A stretch of 64,000 nucleotides of DNA from Physella acuta (lineage: Eukaryota; Mollusca; Gastropoda; Physidae), in contig NW_026732981.1 of assembly GCF_028476545.1 (NCBI RefSeq), positions 124,001 to 188,000 on the forward strand, given 5' to 3'. Positions 21,671-34,214 of this stretch are shown here, piece after piece. The notes below the pieces were generated by a model, which was not told where the DNA came from, searched no databases, and saw only the letters and a program-made list of their open reading frames with translations. Position numbers and translations under genes: made by a program. The number at the start of each line of letters is the position of its first letter. Position 1 is the stretch's first letter.

Positions 21671-22960
21671 AGAAGAACCAACGAAAAAATGCTGAATAAA
21701 TATTTTGCATTAAATTTTTAATCGAATAAAAATATCTTTTCATTTCAATTCACTGTAACGTTTGGTATTTAACAATGCTGTTTAGATTAAATTGTGTATT
21801 GTTTGCCTATTATTATTTGCGTATCTTGTTATCATTTATTATATACATTCGAAAATTAAATTCAGTTTCTTCAAGTCAAGTGGTCAGGTATTCTTTTGTA
21901 ATATTGACCTGTGTCTATATGTGAGCACCAGCAAATTTGTCTTGTGACCAGCTATTTGTTGGCTTTACTTAATTTGGTCATTACTCATGTAGTATGATTT
22001 TATTTCAGGTTTAAATATAATTTTTTGGACTTCTTTTTTTTCAAACAACCATTGTTATACCATTAAAAGCGAAAAGATTGTACATTTGTTTTGTTGTTTT
22101 TTATTGGGGTTTTTTTTTTGTTTTTTTTTGTTTGTCTGTTTTGTTAGATGAGAGCATCTGCACTATGTGTAAAACTGTAAAATACATATTTATGTAGAGA
22201 TTAATGGTTTTTATTCCTCAAATGATATACACAAATTTATTTAAAGACGATAATTCATTTATTGATAAATTATTGTGTATACACATCCATTTAATGTTAA
22301 AAGTTCAAAACACATATTTTATATATAAAAATATCAAAAACTTTCACTGGGACTTATAGTTACATCACTTGAAAAGTAGGAATTTATTGAAATGAAACGC
22401 AACTCATACCAATAAACTGGATTTTAAGGCCAAACCAAAAATGATTAGTTAAAAAAACAATTATTAAAACCCAATAAATAATTTAGTTTTTTTTATTAAA
22501 CTACTAGGCATACTGCATAGCTTCGCTTAGGTTTTTCTAAAACAAATGTGCGAATTTGAATGCTTACTTAATTAGAGATTGGCTGATATGGAGCTCTTAA
22601 TTTTAACAGTAATGTTCAATTTAGAGATTGATGGAATGTTCGCTATTTATTACCTAAACGTAATTGGTAATACAAAGGGTCCCTGATTAATATAATTTGC
22701 AAGTTATATCAAACTGACTTTAAAAATTAATTACTTTATCCAATTAGGATACAAACTATATTTTATAACACAAATCTTACTAAAAAATAATGCTAAATTT
22801 CGTTACTGTCTGTTTGTGGTAATATAGTATAAAATTGTTTAAAAAATAATTTTTCTAAAAAGCTACCTCCCTTGCAAATTAAACGAATGACGTATTCTTT
22901 GTTTACTTTTTTTTCACAAACAGTTCCTATGCTTATATAATAAAATACGGAATCTGGACA
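21671..22960. other. 3' flank of receptor 2
   Basis: Contains the AATAAA poly(A) signal at 21695-21700, then AT-rich sequence with T-runs (about 22080-22140). No supported gene. Confidence 0.5.
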
Positions 22961-23620
22961 ATTTTAACGACCATACTGTTTTTTCCGACGGTAAAAAGTT
23001 TTTTGTTACCCTACAGTGTCGGTCTACGACGTCACAAATTATTAAGGGGGTCGTTCGTCAATTAATTTACAAATATCTTATATAACGAAAATTTCACTCG
23101 CGGTCATTTTTTAGCCCTCGTCGAGAGTTTTGAGTCTGGCCCAATAATCTATAGAGGTGCATGCAAAAAATTAGCCAGATATATCTAGGTTAAGTACCAT
23201 AAAAATGTATGTTGAAATTACCGTTATTCCCATAAAAGACAAAGATTATATATGGAAATACGACTGTTCAGTTTTGACCACTTTGCGAAGTTTTCCCAGA
23301 TATGCCGATTTTTTTTATGACACTCCTAGGTGTTCTCCTACCACCTCACAAAATACTAAGGGGGGGGGGGTCGTTAGACAAGAAATTGTTTCATTATATA
23401 GCTCAAATAAGGAGATTTTCACTCGCGGTCATCTTTTAGCGGGCTTTGAGTCAAACCAACAGTTTTTCCGATAGGCCAATCTATTTACAGAGGGGCATGC
23501 AAAAAAATTAGCCAGATGTACAAACGCTAAGAGCCCTAAAATCTATTTTGAAATTACCCTCTGTTTTTCCCATGAAATACAAAGATTAAATAGGACTATA
23601 CGACTGGTCAGTTTTGACCC
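22961..23620. repeat. About 330-bp direct repeat, two units
   Basis: Two head-to-tail units share GGGGGTCGTT..., TTTCACTCGCGGTCAT, GTGCATGCAAAAAATTAGCC and a GTTGAAATTACC-like phrase at a spacing of about 330 bp. No coding. Satellite-like or the inner part of an unknown element. Confidence 0.6.
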
Positions 23621-24740
23621 CTTCATCGTGGATTTTTAGGCCAACCGACACAGGCTCTCGTGTTCTATTGCCCCAAGGCAGGATCCTGCCAAATTTGAAG
23701 CACCTGCGGCGCCGGGAAGTGCCCTCACCCGACCACTTTGCTGTAAATATATAGATTTTAGTCCTTAATTGTTTGATATAAATGTTTACTTTTACATTTT
23801 ACAGATCATCTAATTCGAAAAAAAACCGAATTTACCTAGAGCTACCCGATAAATTAGACTAACCAACTTTCGTCTGTCCGTAGATTCTAGGTAGATCTAG
23901 AATCTAGAATAGCAATGGAATTGGCTAAATTACGACATAGTTTAAATAAAATAATTTTCGTGTAGTGTCACTTTCTTCCTCAATATATTTTCACCCAATG
24001 ATATGGGCCAAGTTGGCCGAGACGATAGTGCAATAGACACAAGGTAGATGGTATGGGTTTAAAACACACCATGTTTATGTTGCATTTTTATGTTTTAACT
24101 TTCCCTCATAATTAGGCCCTTCTATAGCACATGGGGTAAACACAACACACGCAATTGAATATATAATAATACACACATATTAAAATAAACATAAAGAAAA
24201 GCGTGGGTCTCTTAATAAATTTTAGTAAAGGTATCTAATAGATAATATAGTGACCCAGATAATATAGTGATCGATTCCTGCCATAATTTAGAACAATATT
24301 GCCGAAGAAAGTTTTCAAAAATATTCTTACGTTCGGTCACAAAAAATTAATTTCTTCTAATTTGTATTGGCTAAGATTACTAAGAATATACAAATATTTC
24401 TAGAAGAAGCGAAGCGGTGAAGTTCCAAACCAAGCACACCGGCTGAGGCAGTCGCTAGTGAGAGGTACCGTATACTTGTAACACGCTGCCATTGGACAGA
24501 CTCGCGCAGATCTCGCGAGAGGGCGGGGACTAGCTCTGTTCGTCTGGTTTAAACTGAGCATCTTTATCTCGATTTAAAATTGTTATGGATAACATAAGGA
24601 AAATCCGCTTAAATTGTCACTAGACTTTTAATTAGCCTGTTTTTGTATGGATATATAACAATGGACAGTGGAGAGGTAAAAATAGAATAAAAATGAGCGT
24701 GGCTTCGTATATGAACGACTCCTCAGACACATTAAAAGAA
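23621..24740. other. Non-coding spacer with a tRNA-like fragment
   Basis: Holds a degraded tRNA-like SINE head at about 24002-24070 (AAGTTGGCCGAGACGATAGTG, then GGGTTTAAAACAC) and a short piece (about 24190-24260) of the GTGGGTC hairpin repeat. The 24440-24540 stretch is GC-rich (CTCGCGCAGATCTCGCGAG) but has no recognised content. Confidence 0.4.
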
Positions 24741-25270
24741 ATCTAAATTTCATCTCCGTAAATCCATTTAAGTTGGATACGAAGCAGTTATAATACCATC
24801 AGCCGCATTTGGTGTAAAAGGAACAGTTACAAATGCCTTTGTCGTTATCTTGGTCATATGTGGTAAAAACAATTAAGCAGCTTGTAGTAGTACAGAGCAC
24901 CACTCACCTTGCCGGAGTTCACGGACACCTCTAGCCTGTAACCGCCAGCCACTTCAGTGGTGCTGAAGCGGAGTACTTACGCCAAATATTTAACACCATT
25001 CATTGTCAAATCAACTCGACGCTCGTGTGGTCGTTTTAATGTAATAAAAAAATGTTTTCGTTAACCAGGTAGAAAATACCTGAACTAAAATTCCCAAAGC
25101 CGTTCTTGTACTCTGTCCAGTTCCGGTAAAAATCAACAGTTTCAGAAATAAGTCTTTGGAAAAATGCCTATCCTTCACCGTCTGTCAAAGTGTCACATAT
25201 GACCAGACATCCAGGTGTGACCATAGCGGAGGTCTAAACTCGATGCTTACGACACCTTTGTAAGACTAAT

Positions 25271-25666
25271 CTTCTTCTTCTTCTTCGTTCTTAATTATTA
25301 GTGTTGAAGGGGATCGAGATTTATCTGCCAGTGGGTTTGAACTCGAGACTTTGTTCGAATTTTTAAACCATGAGCTTTTTGCCGACTCGACCACGCCTCC
25401 AACACAATTAAGCGTTACGTGTCAACTGGTTATGCGCCATTGAGGCCATTGACTCCGATTTCAGCCTGCTTTTCTTTTTGGATTTGCTTCCATAGCCTTT
25501 GTCCAACCAAGAACAAACTACAAGGCAGCAGTTGTTTAAATTTGGAGTTGTCTCTCCTAGAAGAGTGGCTATCCCCAGCTAACGAGCCTCATCTGCCCGA
25601 GGGTTCGAACTCGAGATTTTTCGGTTTAGCAACCATGAGCTTTACCGACTCGACCACGCCGACCCC
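25271..25666 (-). repeat. Dimeric tRNA-derived SINE inside pseudogene D
   Basis: Same family as 825-1195, with two tRNA-like units and a GAA-type tail. Perfect 12-bp target duplications TGTAAGACTAAT at 25259-25270 and 25667-25678 show insertion into the first part of the fibrinogen exon. Confidence 0.88.
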
Positions 25667-25699
25667 TGTAAGACTAATGAACTGCTGAAGACATTGGTG

Positions 25700-27020
25700 G
25701 GGAGAGTGATGGATCTTCAGTAAAAGTCAAAACAAAATTCTTTTTTTATTTCGATGGAACTTTTACTATTTGGATATATTTTTAAACACGATGATAAACG
25801 TGTAGGCTGAATTTTATATTTGACATTTGGGGGTCGTCCACGACTTCACATTTATAGAGGGAGGGGAGGTCCGCAAATTTGTGACGGTGTGTGATGAGGG
25901 GGAGGGGGTGTTCAGATTGTGCGACTTTACACTTTTGCATTATAATAAAGCGATTATAGAAAACGAATTTAGCCGTTATGTTGCGTTTTGGAAAACTGTT
26001 TTAGTAAAGTTTATTACAAATTAATTAAAACACTATGTTGAACAAAGTTCAGACATAGTTTTGGGAAAATATCGTTAACTGCAATTTTGAGGGAGTGTGT
26101 GTGTGTGGGGGGGGGGGGTTGTAAGTTCAGGTGTGACGTCATTTTAGGAAGGGGGTATTGGCTATTTGTGTCGATGTGTGACGTAAGGGACGAGTGATGT
26201 GAAAATCGTCCAAAAAAGCGTGAAGTAATTTATGGATGACCCTTATATCAATGCTATTTCTCGACCTCAAGCGAATCAGAATATCAGTGTACTTGTTTGA
26301 AAAATATCTAGATATTATAAACAGTTGGATGCAATGACGGCTTTCCATTGTTTGATGTGGTTTATGTGCTTTTATTGATTTCTATTTCGTAGGCTATTCC
26401 ATTGCATACGCACGCGTGCGTGTAATATCGTGGGATTTAGTAGTTTTAAAGAACAATAGTGCAAGTGGTGTAGTTAGAATTAGTAGTGAAAGGAATGTCT
26501 GTAAGTGAAATGCGACTGTAAGTAGGCCTACCATTATTAGAGAATATTTACGTCGGCAATAGCATGATAAACGTCATAGATTTATATCCCTAAATAACTG
26601 TATTATGCCGTAACTAGCTAATCAATCCGTCTCGAACATATCCCCGACACAACTCAAATTAATAGACTGGGACTATCTTACGAACATTCACATAGTCAAG
26701 CATACACACCGTCAGGCATACACAGTCACGCATACACATAGTCACGCATGCACAAAGTCACGCAGAAACACAGTCACGCGGACACAGACACACAGTCAAG
26801 TAAAATAGTGACAATTGGAATCTTTAACACAGACTTATGAACTAACTTCTTTTTCTGTGTTCTTAATTGAATTTATGTTGGAGGATTTAAACAAGTCCAA
26901 CTTCGTGGATGAAGTGGATTGTGGTCTCCAGATCTGCGAGTGCCCAACATAGTTTCATTTGAGTTATGTACAAACGAAATGTAGCCTACACGAAACATGT
27001 GACTAAAATTACAAGATCAC
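25700..27020. other. Intron of pseudogene D
   Basis: Non-coding. Parts match the introns of genes A and B, notably CGTGCGTGTAATATCG-like sequence with TTTAGTAGTTTTAAAGAA (about 26410-26460) and the ACACAGTCACGC repeats (about 26700-26800). A G-run lies at about 26107-26119. Confidence 0.5.
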
Positions 27021-27323
27021 CTGGACAAAAGAACAATTACGTCGAGAAGATTCTGCCATTATATATGAACATCATGTTGCTAGTTGTGGTACATAACGTG
27101 ATAGTAGAGTAGCTCTTGGTCAACCAGGGCTGATGGTGCTTTAAGGACCAGCGAGAAACCTTTAAAAGATAAAGAAGAACATTATTTTAAATTTAATGGA
27201 ATCAAATTCAGCGTTTATGTTGAGTGGATTGGTATTGTGGGTAGTTTAGGTATTTATATATGTAGGTTCCTAGCTTACCGACATTAAAACATGCACTTTC
27301 AATTACTAAATTCTTAGCATAAC

Positions 27324-27921
27324 TGTGGTGGCGTAGATGCAGGTGTAGGATTAACAATGTACGTGACGGAGACGATCGACGAAGCACGGGTTAGAATTAG
27401 ATTGTAATTACGGGCGACATCATTGTGGGGGGTAAGTGTAGCAGACACGTATCTAGTTGGCCTGGGTGATCGTAATTGGGGTAGTTTATTAGCAAGGTCT
27501 GACATTTTAATCAGGTACTCCAGAACTGTGGCGACATGCAAATTAGGTTAGACCGGATGGACAAGACAAAGAAGTGAGGACGATGAGGGTTAGGAGACAG
27601 TAGAAGCTGGGCAGTCGGGGTTGAGAATTTGTAGTGAGAGGACGTATACAAGTGTAGATTTAGGGAACAGTGTAGTGACATTAGTGTAGGAAACATTGAA
27701 CAGTAGGTGTAGACAAGAAGTATATATTGTGTTAAGTCTATTATATTCCAACATCGGATGTGTAATAATTAAATGTTGGGAATCAAACCGATCTTCGAGT
27801 TGTCTTATTGAAAGCACGGAATTGAGAGTATTCTCGTCCTCGTCACAGTAGTAAATATACGTTCGTATGTAGGAAGGAAAGTAATAAAATAAGAAGAAGA
27901 GAAGGCAATTCCCCCACCACA
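27324..27921. mobile_element. Solo LTR (fossil LTR retroelement)
   Basis: 598-bp insertion with ends TGTGGTGG...CCACCACA and a perfect 5-bp target duplication ATAAC (27319-27323, 27922-27926). TG...CA termini and a 5-bp duplication are typical of an LTR left after recombination between the two ends. The uninterrupted site is seen in genes A and B (ACATAATCATAATG-like). No internal coding part is present. Superfamily not assignable. Confidence 0.65.
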
Positions 27922-28120
27922 ATAACCATAATGCCTAATGTAAGGGTCATCTGTTAAAATGCCCTCTAGATAATCTCCATCTTAAAACTTGTCTGCTTCA
28001 ACAGATATGCCAGCAGGGCTTGTGGTGGGAAAGAAACATTAACGGTTAGATCTCTGTAGCATTGCTGCTTTTATATATAGTTAAGTATTTCTGGGGGTGC
28101 TAATTTACTAGATCTCTCTA

Positions 28121-28122
<2 letters not shown>

Positions 28123-28206
<84 letters not shown>
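28123..28206. repeat. (TA)n array
   Basis: About 42 TA units. In position it corresponds to the TA arrays in intron 1 of the fibrinogen-related genes, just upstream of pseudogene D. Confidence 0.9.
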
Positions 28207-28208
<2 letters not shown>

Positions 28209-28930
28209 TTTTGGCTAATTAAAGAAAAACTATACAAAAAACTTTATTAATTAGACAAAATCCATTCAAAAACCTTTATTAGTTAGAGAAAAACCATACA
28301 AAAACCTTTGTTCTTTAGAGAAAAACCATACAAAAACCTTTATTAGTTAGAGAAAAAAATCCTTTGCTAGTTAAACGTGTTTGGTAAGCTTCGCAACAAG
28401 TGGTTATAATGCACCCTGTTACACAGAAAAAATTAGTATAATATTAATTAGAATCGTAAGTTTACACACATTAGTACAGTTATATTAGGCTAATAGAAAA
28501 CAAAAAGGATGAGTTAAAATGCATTTATATTGTGATATTAAGCTAGTAAAATTTTCATTAGTTACAATGAATTAATATGGTGGTATTTAGCTAGTAAAAT
28601 AAGTTTAAATGAATTAATATGTTCATACAAGGCTCATAAAAAATCGAAAGTAACAATGAATTAATCGAATTTAAAAAAACTTACATGGTAACATTAGGCT
28701 CAGAGACACGCTTTTTCACGAAACTGCATCAGCTTTACTATGACTGTGTAAATCAGTGTTTAGGGCCCGAACATATCAAACTACCAATAACCTCCCTCAG
28801 ACTCCGAGTGGATGGTCGGTCCAGGGCCCGAGTATTCATAATGCCGGCTCCGATTAGATTAAGAAAAAAATTATTATGTAAACATTAGTTAATATGGTGC
28901 TATTAGGCCAGTACAAAATCTCAAGTTTGA
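28207..28930 (+). repeat. Interspersed repeat family X, copy 1
   Basis: Begins with about 30-bp units (ACCATACAAAAACCTTT, TTAGTTAGAGAAA), followed by TAAGCTTCGCAACAAGTGG-like sequence, TTACACACATTAGTACAG and ATAATGCCGGCTCCGATTAG. Near copies at 45672-46430, partial at 38330-38470, and related sequence at 29820-30800 and (inverted) 58370-59500. No coding potential. Confidence 0.6.
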
Positions 28931-29610
28931 AGAACAAATGGACAGTATAATATGAGTTTGTCGGTTGAGGCCTGTCTTGCTAATGGGAGACACCTCCTGA
29001 GCCACTGGTGTCGGTAAACAAAGGAAAAAAAAGTTATTAGCTTCTAAAGTGGATTGGGGTAATCTTATAGTTATATTATCTGATTTACTAATTTTATATA
29101 GCAGAGCTAGCTAAAAACTTTCAAGTCAAAATCAAATTTATTTACCTAATCCTAATCAAATACCAAAATATTGAAATAAAAATAATAATTATTAGTGGCT
29201 CTTTAAAAGCTGGGAAATTTTGTAAATTGTAACTTTTGGCTCTTCCGTCTCAAAAGGTTGCCGACATCTGATATAGGCCAGCAGAAGACGCAGGGTGTTG
29301 TCGCACGTGACACTTCCAGGTTCTCCAATACCAGAGGACAGGCCCACAGAATTTCTTTCAGGAATTTAGTTTTTCGTCTGTTAACAGCCAAAATGTTTTT
29401 ATTTTAAAAATTGAACAATTGATGTTTGAAGTAGAAAGATTTTTTTCACTATCACTATAGCTAATTCGTAACTAAATAAAATGTTAATCTTAAAAAGTGA
29501 ATATTTCAATATATTACAATAGTTTAAATTAGAGAATAAGTAAATTAATTCTGAATGTCCAATTACAATGAATTAGTAAGTAGATATTCGTTTAACATGA
29601 AATCGAAAAG
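28931..29610. other. Non-coding spacer
   Basis: No supported coding. Part of a larger block (about 29380-30800) that recurs inverted at about 58370-59900. Confidence 0.4.
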
Positions 29611-29611
29611 T

Positions 29612-29750
29612 CAGTGAAATTTCGATCCCGAACTCCAGTCCTTAGGAGCCTACAAAGCTCTAATCTATATCTGACTCACTTAATGGTAAACTAAGGCGGA
29701 GGGGAATGGAACTGACTACAATATATCATTTTATGCCATGGTCATTGAAA
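29612..29750 (+). repeat. SINE fragment (second family, divergent)
   Basis: Contains ATTTCGATCCCGAACTCCAG, then CACTTAATGGTAAACTAAGG and GGAATGGAACTGACTAC, the mirror image of the copy at 59580-59730. The order corresponds to tRNA-like head then body. Confidence 0.5.
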
Positions 29751-29819
29751 CAGATGCGCATGTATCGTGGGGACTGAGGAGAGAGTATTGAATAAAAGGT
29801 ATACAAATGATGTTTTGAC

Positions 29820-30800
29820 TAATATTTTTTTCATTATAGAAGAACCATACAAAAACCATGATTAGTTAGAGAAGTAACAAGCAAACACCATGGTTAGTCA
29901 GTGAAAAAAATATACAAAACCATGGCTAATTAGAAAAGAACCAAACAAAATACATGGATAGTAGATTAAAATGAACCATTCAAAATATTCCTAGTTTGTT
30001 TAAAAAAACACATACAAAAACAATAAATAGTTGATTAAAACATTATAATAAAATAACCATTCCTAGTTTATTTTAAAAAAAAAACATTTAAAAAACAAAA
30101 CATGGATCGTTGATTAAAAAAATAATCATAAATAAACCATTCTTTTATTAAAAAAAAAAACCATGGATAGTTGACTGTAAATAATCCTACAACATCAATA
30201 TCTAGTTGATTAAACACGTGATACAACAGAGTGATAGTTAAAGTTAGATTAACTAGACGTTTGTAAACATAGACATTTTTTCTACATCAATGGAATTTTT
30301 GTCCAGTTGTCAATTCGCCAAAACTGTTATTGCCCAGTTGATCGTGTTCGGTCGGCCTGACAAAAACTGGACATATTGCACACAGTACAATAGTAATATG
30401 ATATGAGGCTAATAAGAAATCTTACGTTTACATACATTAATTTAGGTATATTAGGCTTATGGTAAAAAATGTAAGTTACAATACATTAATAGTGTCGTAA
30501 TCGGCAGGCCAAAACATTTTATGAATTAATATATTGATACAAGGCAAATAAGAAATCGTAAGTTACAATACATTAATATGTGGATATTAAGTTAACAAGA
30601 AATAGAAAGTTCCGTTAAATTAATTATATGATATTAGGTTCAGAGCCAGCTCTTAGGGGGGGGGGGGGCATAAAACAAAAGGTTACCAACAATTCAAGCA
30701 CTAAATTAGTGCACTATGTATACCTAACGTCACCTTTGATTAGGTTAAAAAAATCGCTAGTGAAAATGAATTAATAAAGCGACGTACTATTTGCCTAATA
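29820..30800 (+). repeat. Interspersed repeat family X, copy 2
   Basis: Tandem units around AACCATACAAAAACCATG and TAGTTGATTAAAA, then stretches shared with 28430-28680 (TAAGTTACAATACATTAATA). A run of G lies at 30655-30668. The block appears inverted at 58370-59500, beside fibrinogen-related gene C. Confidence 0.55.
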
Positions 30801-31104
30801 AGCAATCGTAAAGAAGAAAAAAAAAGAAACAATATCGTTCAATATTCCTATTCAGTATATTATATATAGGGCTTTATTAAAAGTAGCTTTGAGATGTCTA
30901 CTTTAATACACTACCAATAGTATCAGTCTGATCGTTCACTTGTAATTGTACACGTCATGATAAAGAAAGTACTATTTCATAAAAGTAATTACTTGATTTC
31001 ATGAAAACATTTAACTATTGTACGAAAAAAACAATAGGATCAACTTGAAAATTGAATAAACTTACTAATCATTGTAGTAAATTGCAATACATAAAATATG
31101 AACC

Positions 31105-32528
<1,424 letters not shown>

Positions 32529-33002
32529 CCCAAACAAAATAGTATCATATTATTTTTTTTAATATTGAATTTCAAAACAATTAAATGTCTAATAAAAGTC
32601 AGTTCTTTTTTTTTTTAAATAGCAATAACTAAAAAACGGGTAATGACTGCGACACAATATTATCTCATAATGTAAATATAGTCAACTAGCGGTCTCACTC
32701 CAGGGGAGGGGATATAGAATTTTGTGACTATTTGAAGAGGGTTCGGTGGTTTGAAGTGAAAACGCGGATATGTATTTGAAAACAATGGTTGAAAACTGAA
32801 TTGTAGTGGTTTTTATTTTTCAAGACTTTTATTTAAATTTGTTATTTAAAAATTGGTTTAAATAATTGGTGTTGACCGAGCTCAGTACATATTTTAGAAA
32901 TAATTTTTTTAAAAAGTGCCTTTTTGAGGGGGGTAGGCAAGTACTGATGTCATTTTAACGTAAGGGGTAAATATCGTTAAAAAAGTATGACCGCAGACAC
33001 AG
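32529..33002. other. 3' flank of gene A
   Basis: Non-coding; matches the inverted 3' flank of gene C (CAAAATAGTATCATATTA region). Confidence 0.4.
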
Positions 33003-34180
33003 TTATACATATCTATATTTCATCTCAGAGAAATCAGCTTTGATATATATGCGATTATCATATTTCCAGAAGACACCTGTGTAGCTTGTCGAGCCCCAAT
33101 CTCCGTTCAGGTTGCTATAGTAGCAATCTTTGTACCAGCAGGCGCCGTGGTAAACAGAGGCACAGTTATCACCTCTTAAGTCGTTGTCCTGGTCGTACGT
33201 GCTGAACATCATCAGGTTGTGGTAGGACAGAGAATCACCCGCCGTGCCGGAGTACCCAGACACCTGCAGCCTGTAACCGTCAGCCTCGCTTGTGATGCTA
33301 AAACTGGAGTACTTGGCGAAATAATTAACTCCATCTAATGTCAAATCAACTCGAAGCTCGTGTTGTCTTTTCGACGTAATCAAATAAATGTTTTCGTTAC
33401 CCAGGTAAAAATTACCCGAACTAAAATTCCCAAAGCCGTTCTTGTACTCTGTCCAGTTCCGGTAAAAGTCGACAGTTCCAGAAACACGTCTTTGGAAAAT
33501 GGTCCATCCTCCACCGTCTGTCACAGTGTCACATATGACCAGACATCCAGGTGTGACCATAGCGACAGGTCTAGACTCGGGGCTCACGACATCTTTACAA
33601 GACTCGTGCACTGTTGAAGACGGGGGATGGGGAGAGGTATCGATCTTAAGTAACAATCAAAACAATAATGGAATTTTCTGTCAATGTAATTTTTTTTTTA
33701 CTATTTATTTATTTTTAAACATGAGAATAAACTATCAGAGCTTACAGAATGAAATCCATATCTAATAGAAAAATCAGAATATCATTGTTAGCATATTTAT
33801 TTGAAAAAAAATCAGTATAATATAAGCCTTTGGTTTCAGTAACATCTTTCATTTGTTTCATGTGGTTTATGCGCTTGTATATATTTCTATTTCGTATTTC
33901 ATTGTAAACGCGGGCGTGCGTGTAATATCGTTGGATTTAGAAGTTTTAAAGAAACGAATAGTGCAAGTGATGTAGGTAGATGTTGTTGTTTTAAATAAAA
34001 GTAGTGTAAATTATCTAATTAGATTTATCTGTTTTAAAGAAAAATAGAGCAAATTATCAGTTTCTTCCCGGCATCTATTCATGGGTAATCCGCCTCTCCC
34101 CCCCCTCCTCCCTAATAAAGTCTACCGCCACTCCCCAAACTAAATGGAAATTAAATAGGAAATATAGTGTCGTCGTCGTC

Positions 34181-34214
<34 letters not shown>

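Larger units (their letters stand above)
24745..28018 (-). pseudogene. PAN/fibrinogen-related lectin pseudogene D
   Basis: Decayed copy of the genes at 33003-36746 and 47036-50349. From its 5' side: a stub of the PAN exon (28018..27977; LLKQTSFKM), a degraded middle exon (about 27164-27021) and a fibrinogen-domain exon (about 25690-24745) that still shows phrases such as NGFGNFSSG. Disruptions: a SINE inside the last exon (25271-25666), a 598-bp solo LTR in the intron (27324-27921), loss of most of the PAN exon, frame changes, and erosion of the calcium-site region (DQDND followed by a shifted, shortened tail, 24890-24750). No signal-peptide exon is found upstream; the (TA)n array normally next to it is at 28123. 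Confidence 0.85.

Noticed and set aside
24002-24070. Possible cellular tRNA gene
   Set aside because: Box-like phrases are present, but no full cloverleaf can be drawn and the B-box is poor; more likely a decayed SINE head.
27590-27922. 110-residue minus-strand frame
   Set aside because: Lies inside the solo LTR (27324-27921) and has no coding features.
33360-33765. Plus-strand frames over lectin A (also 47018-47407 over B, and 5432-5755, 7080-7331 over receptor 1, 19232-20131 minus over receptor 2)
   Set aside because: Antisense shadows of well-supported exons.
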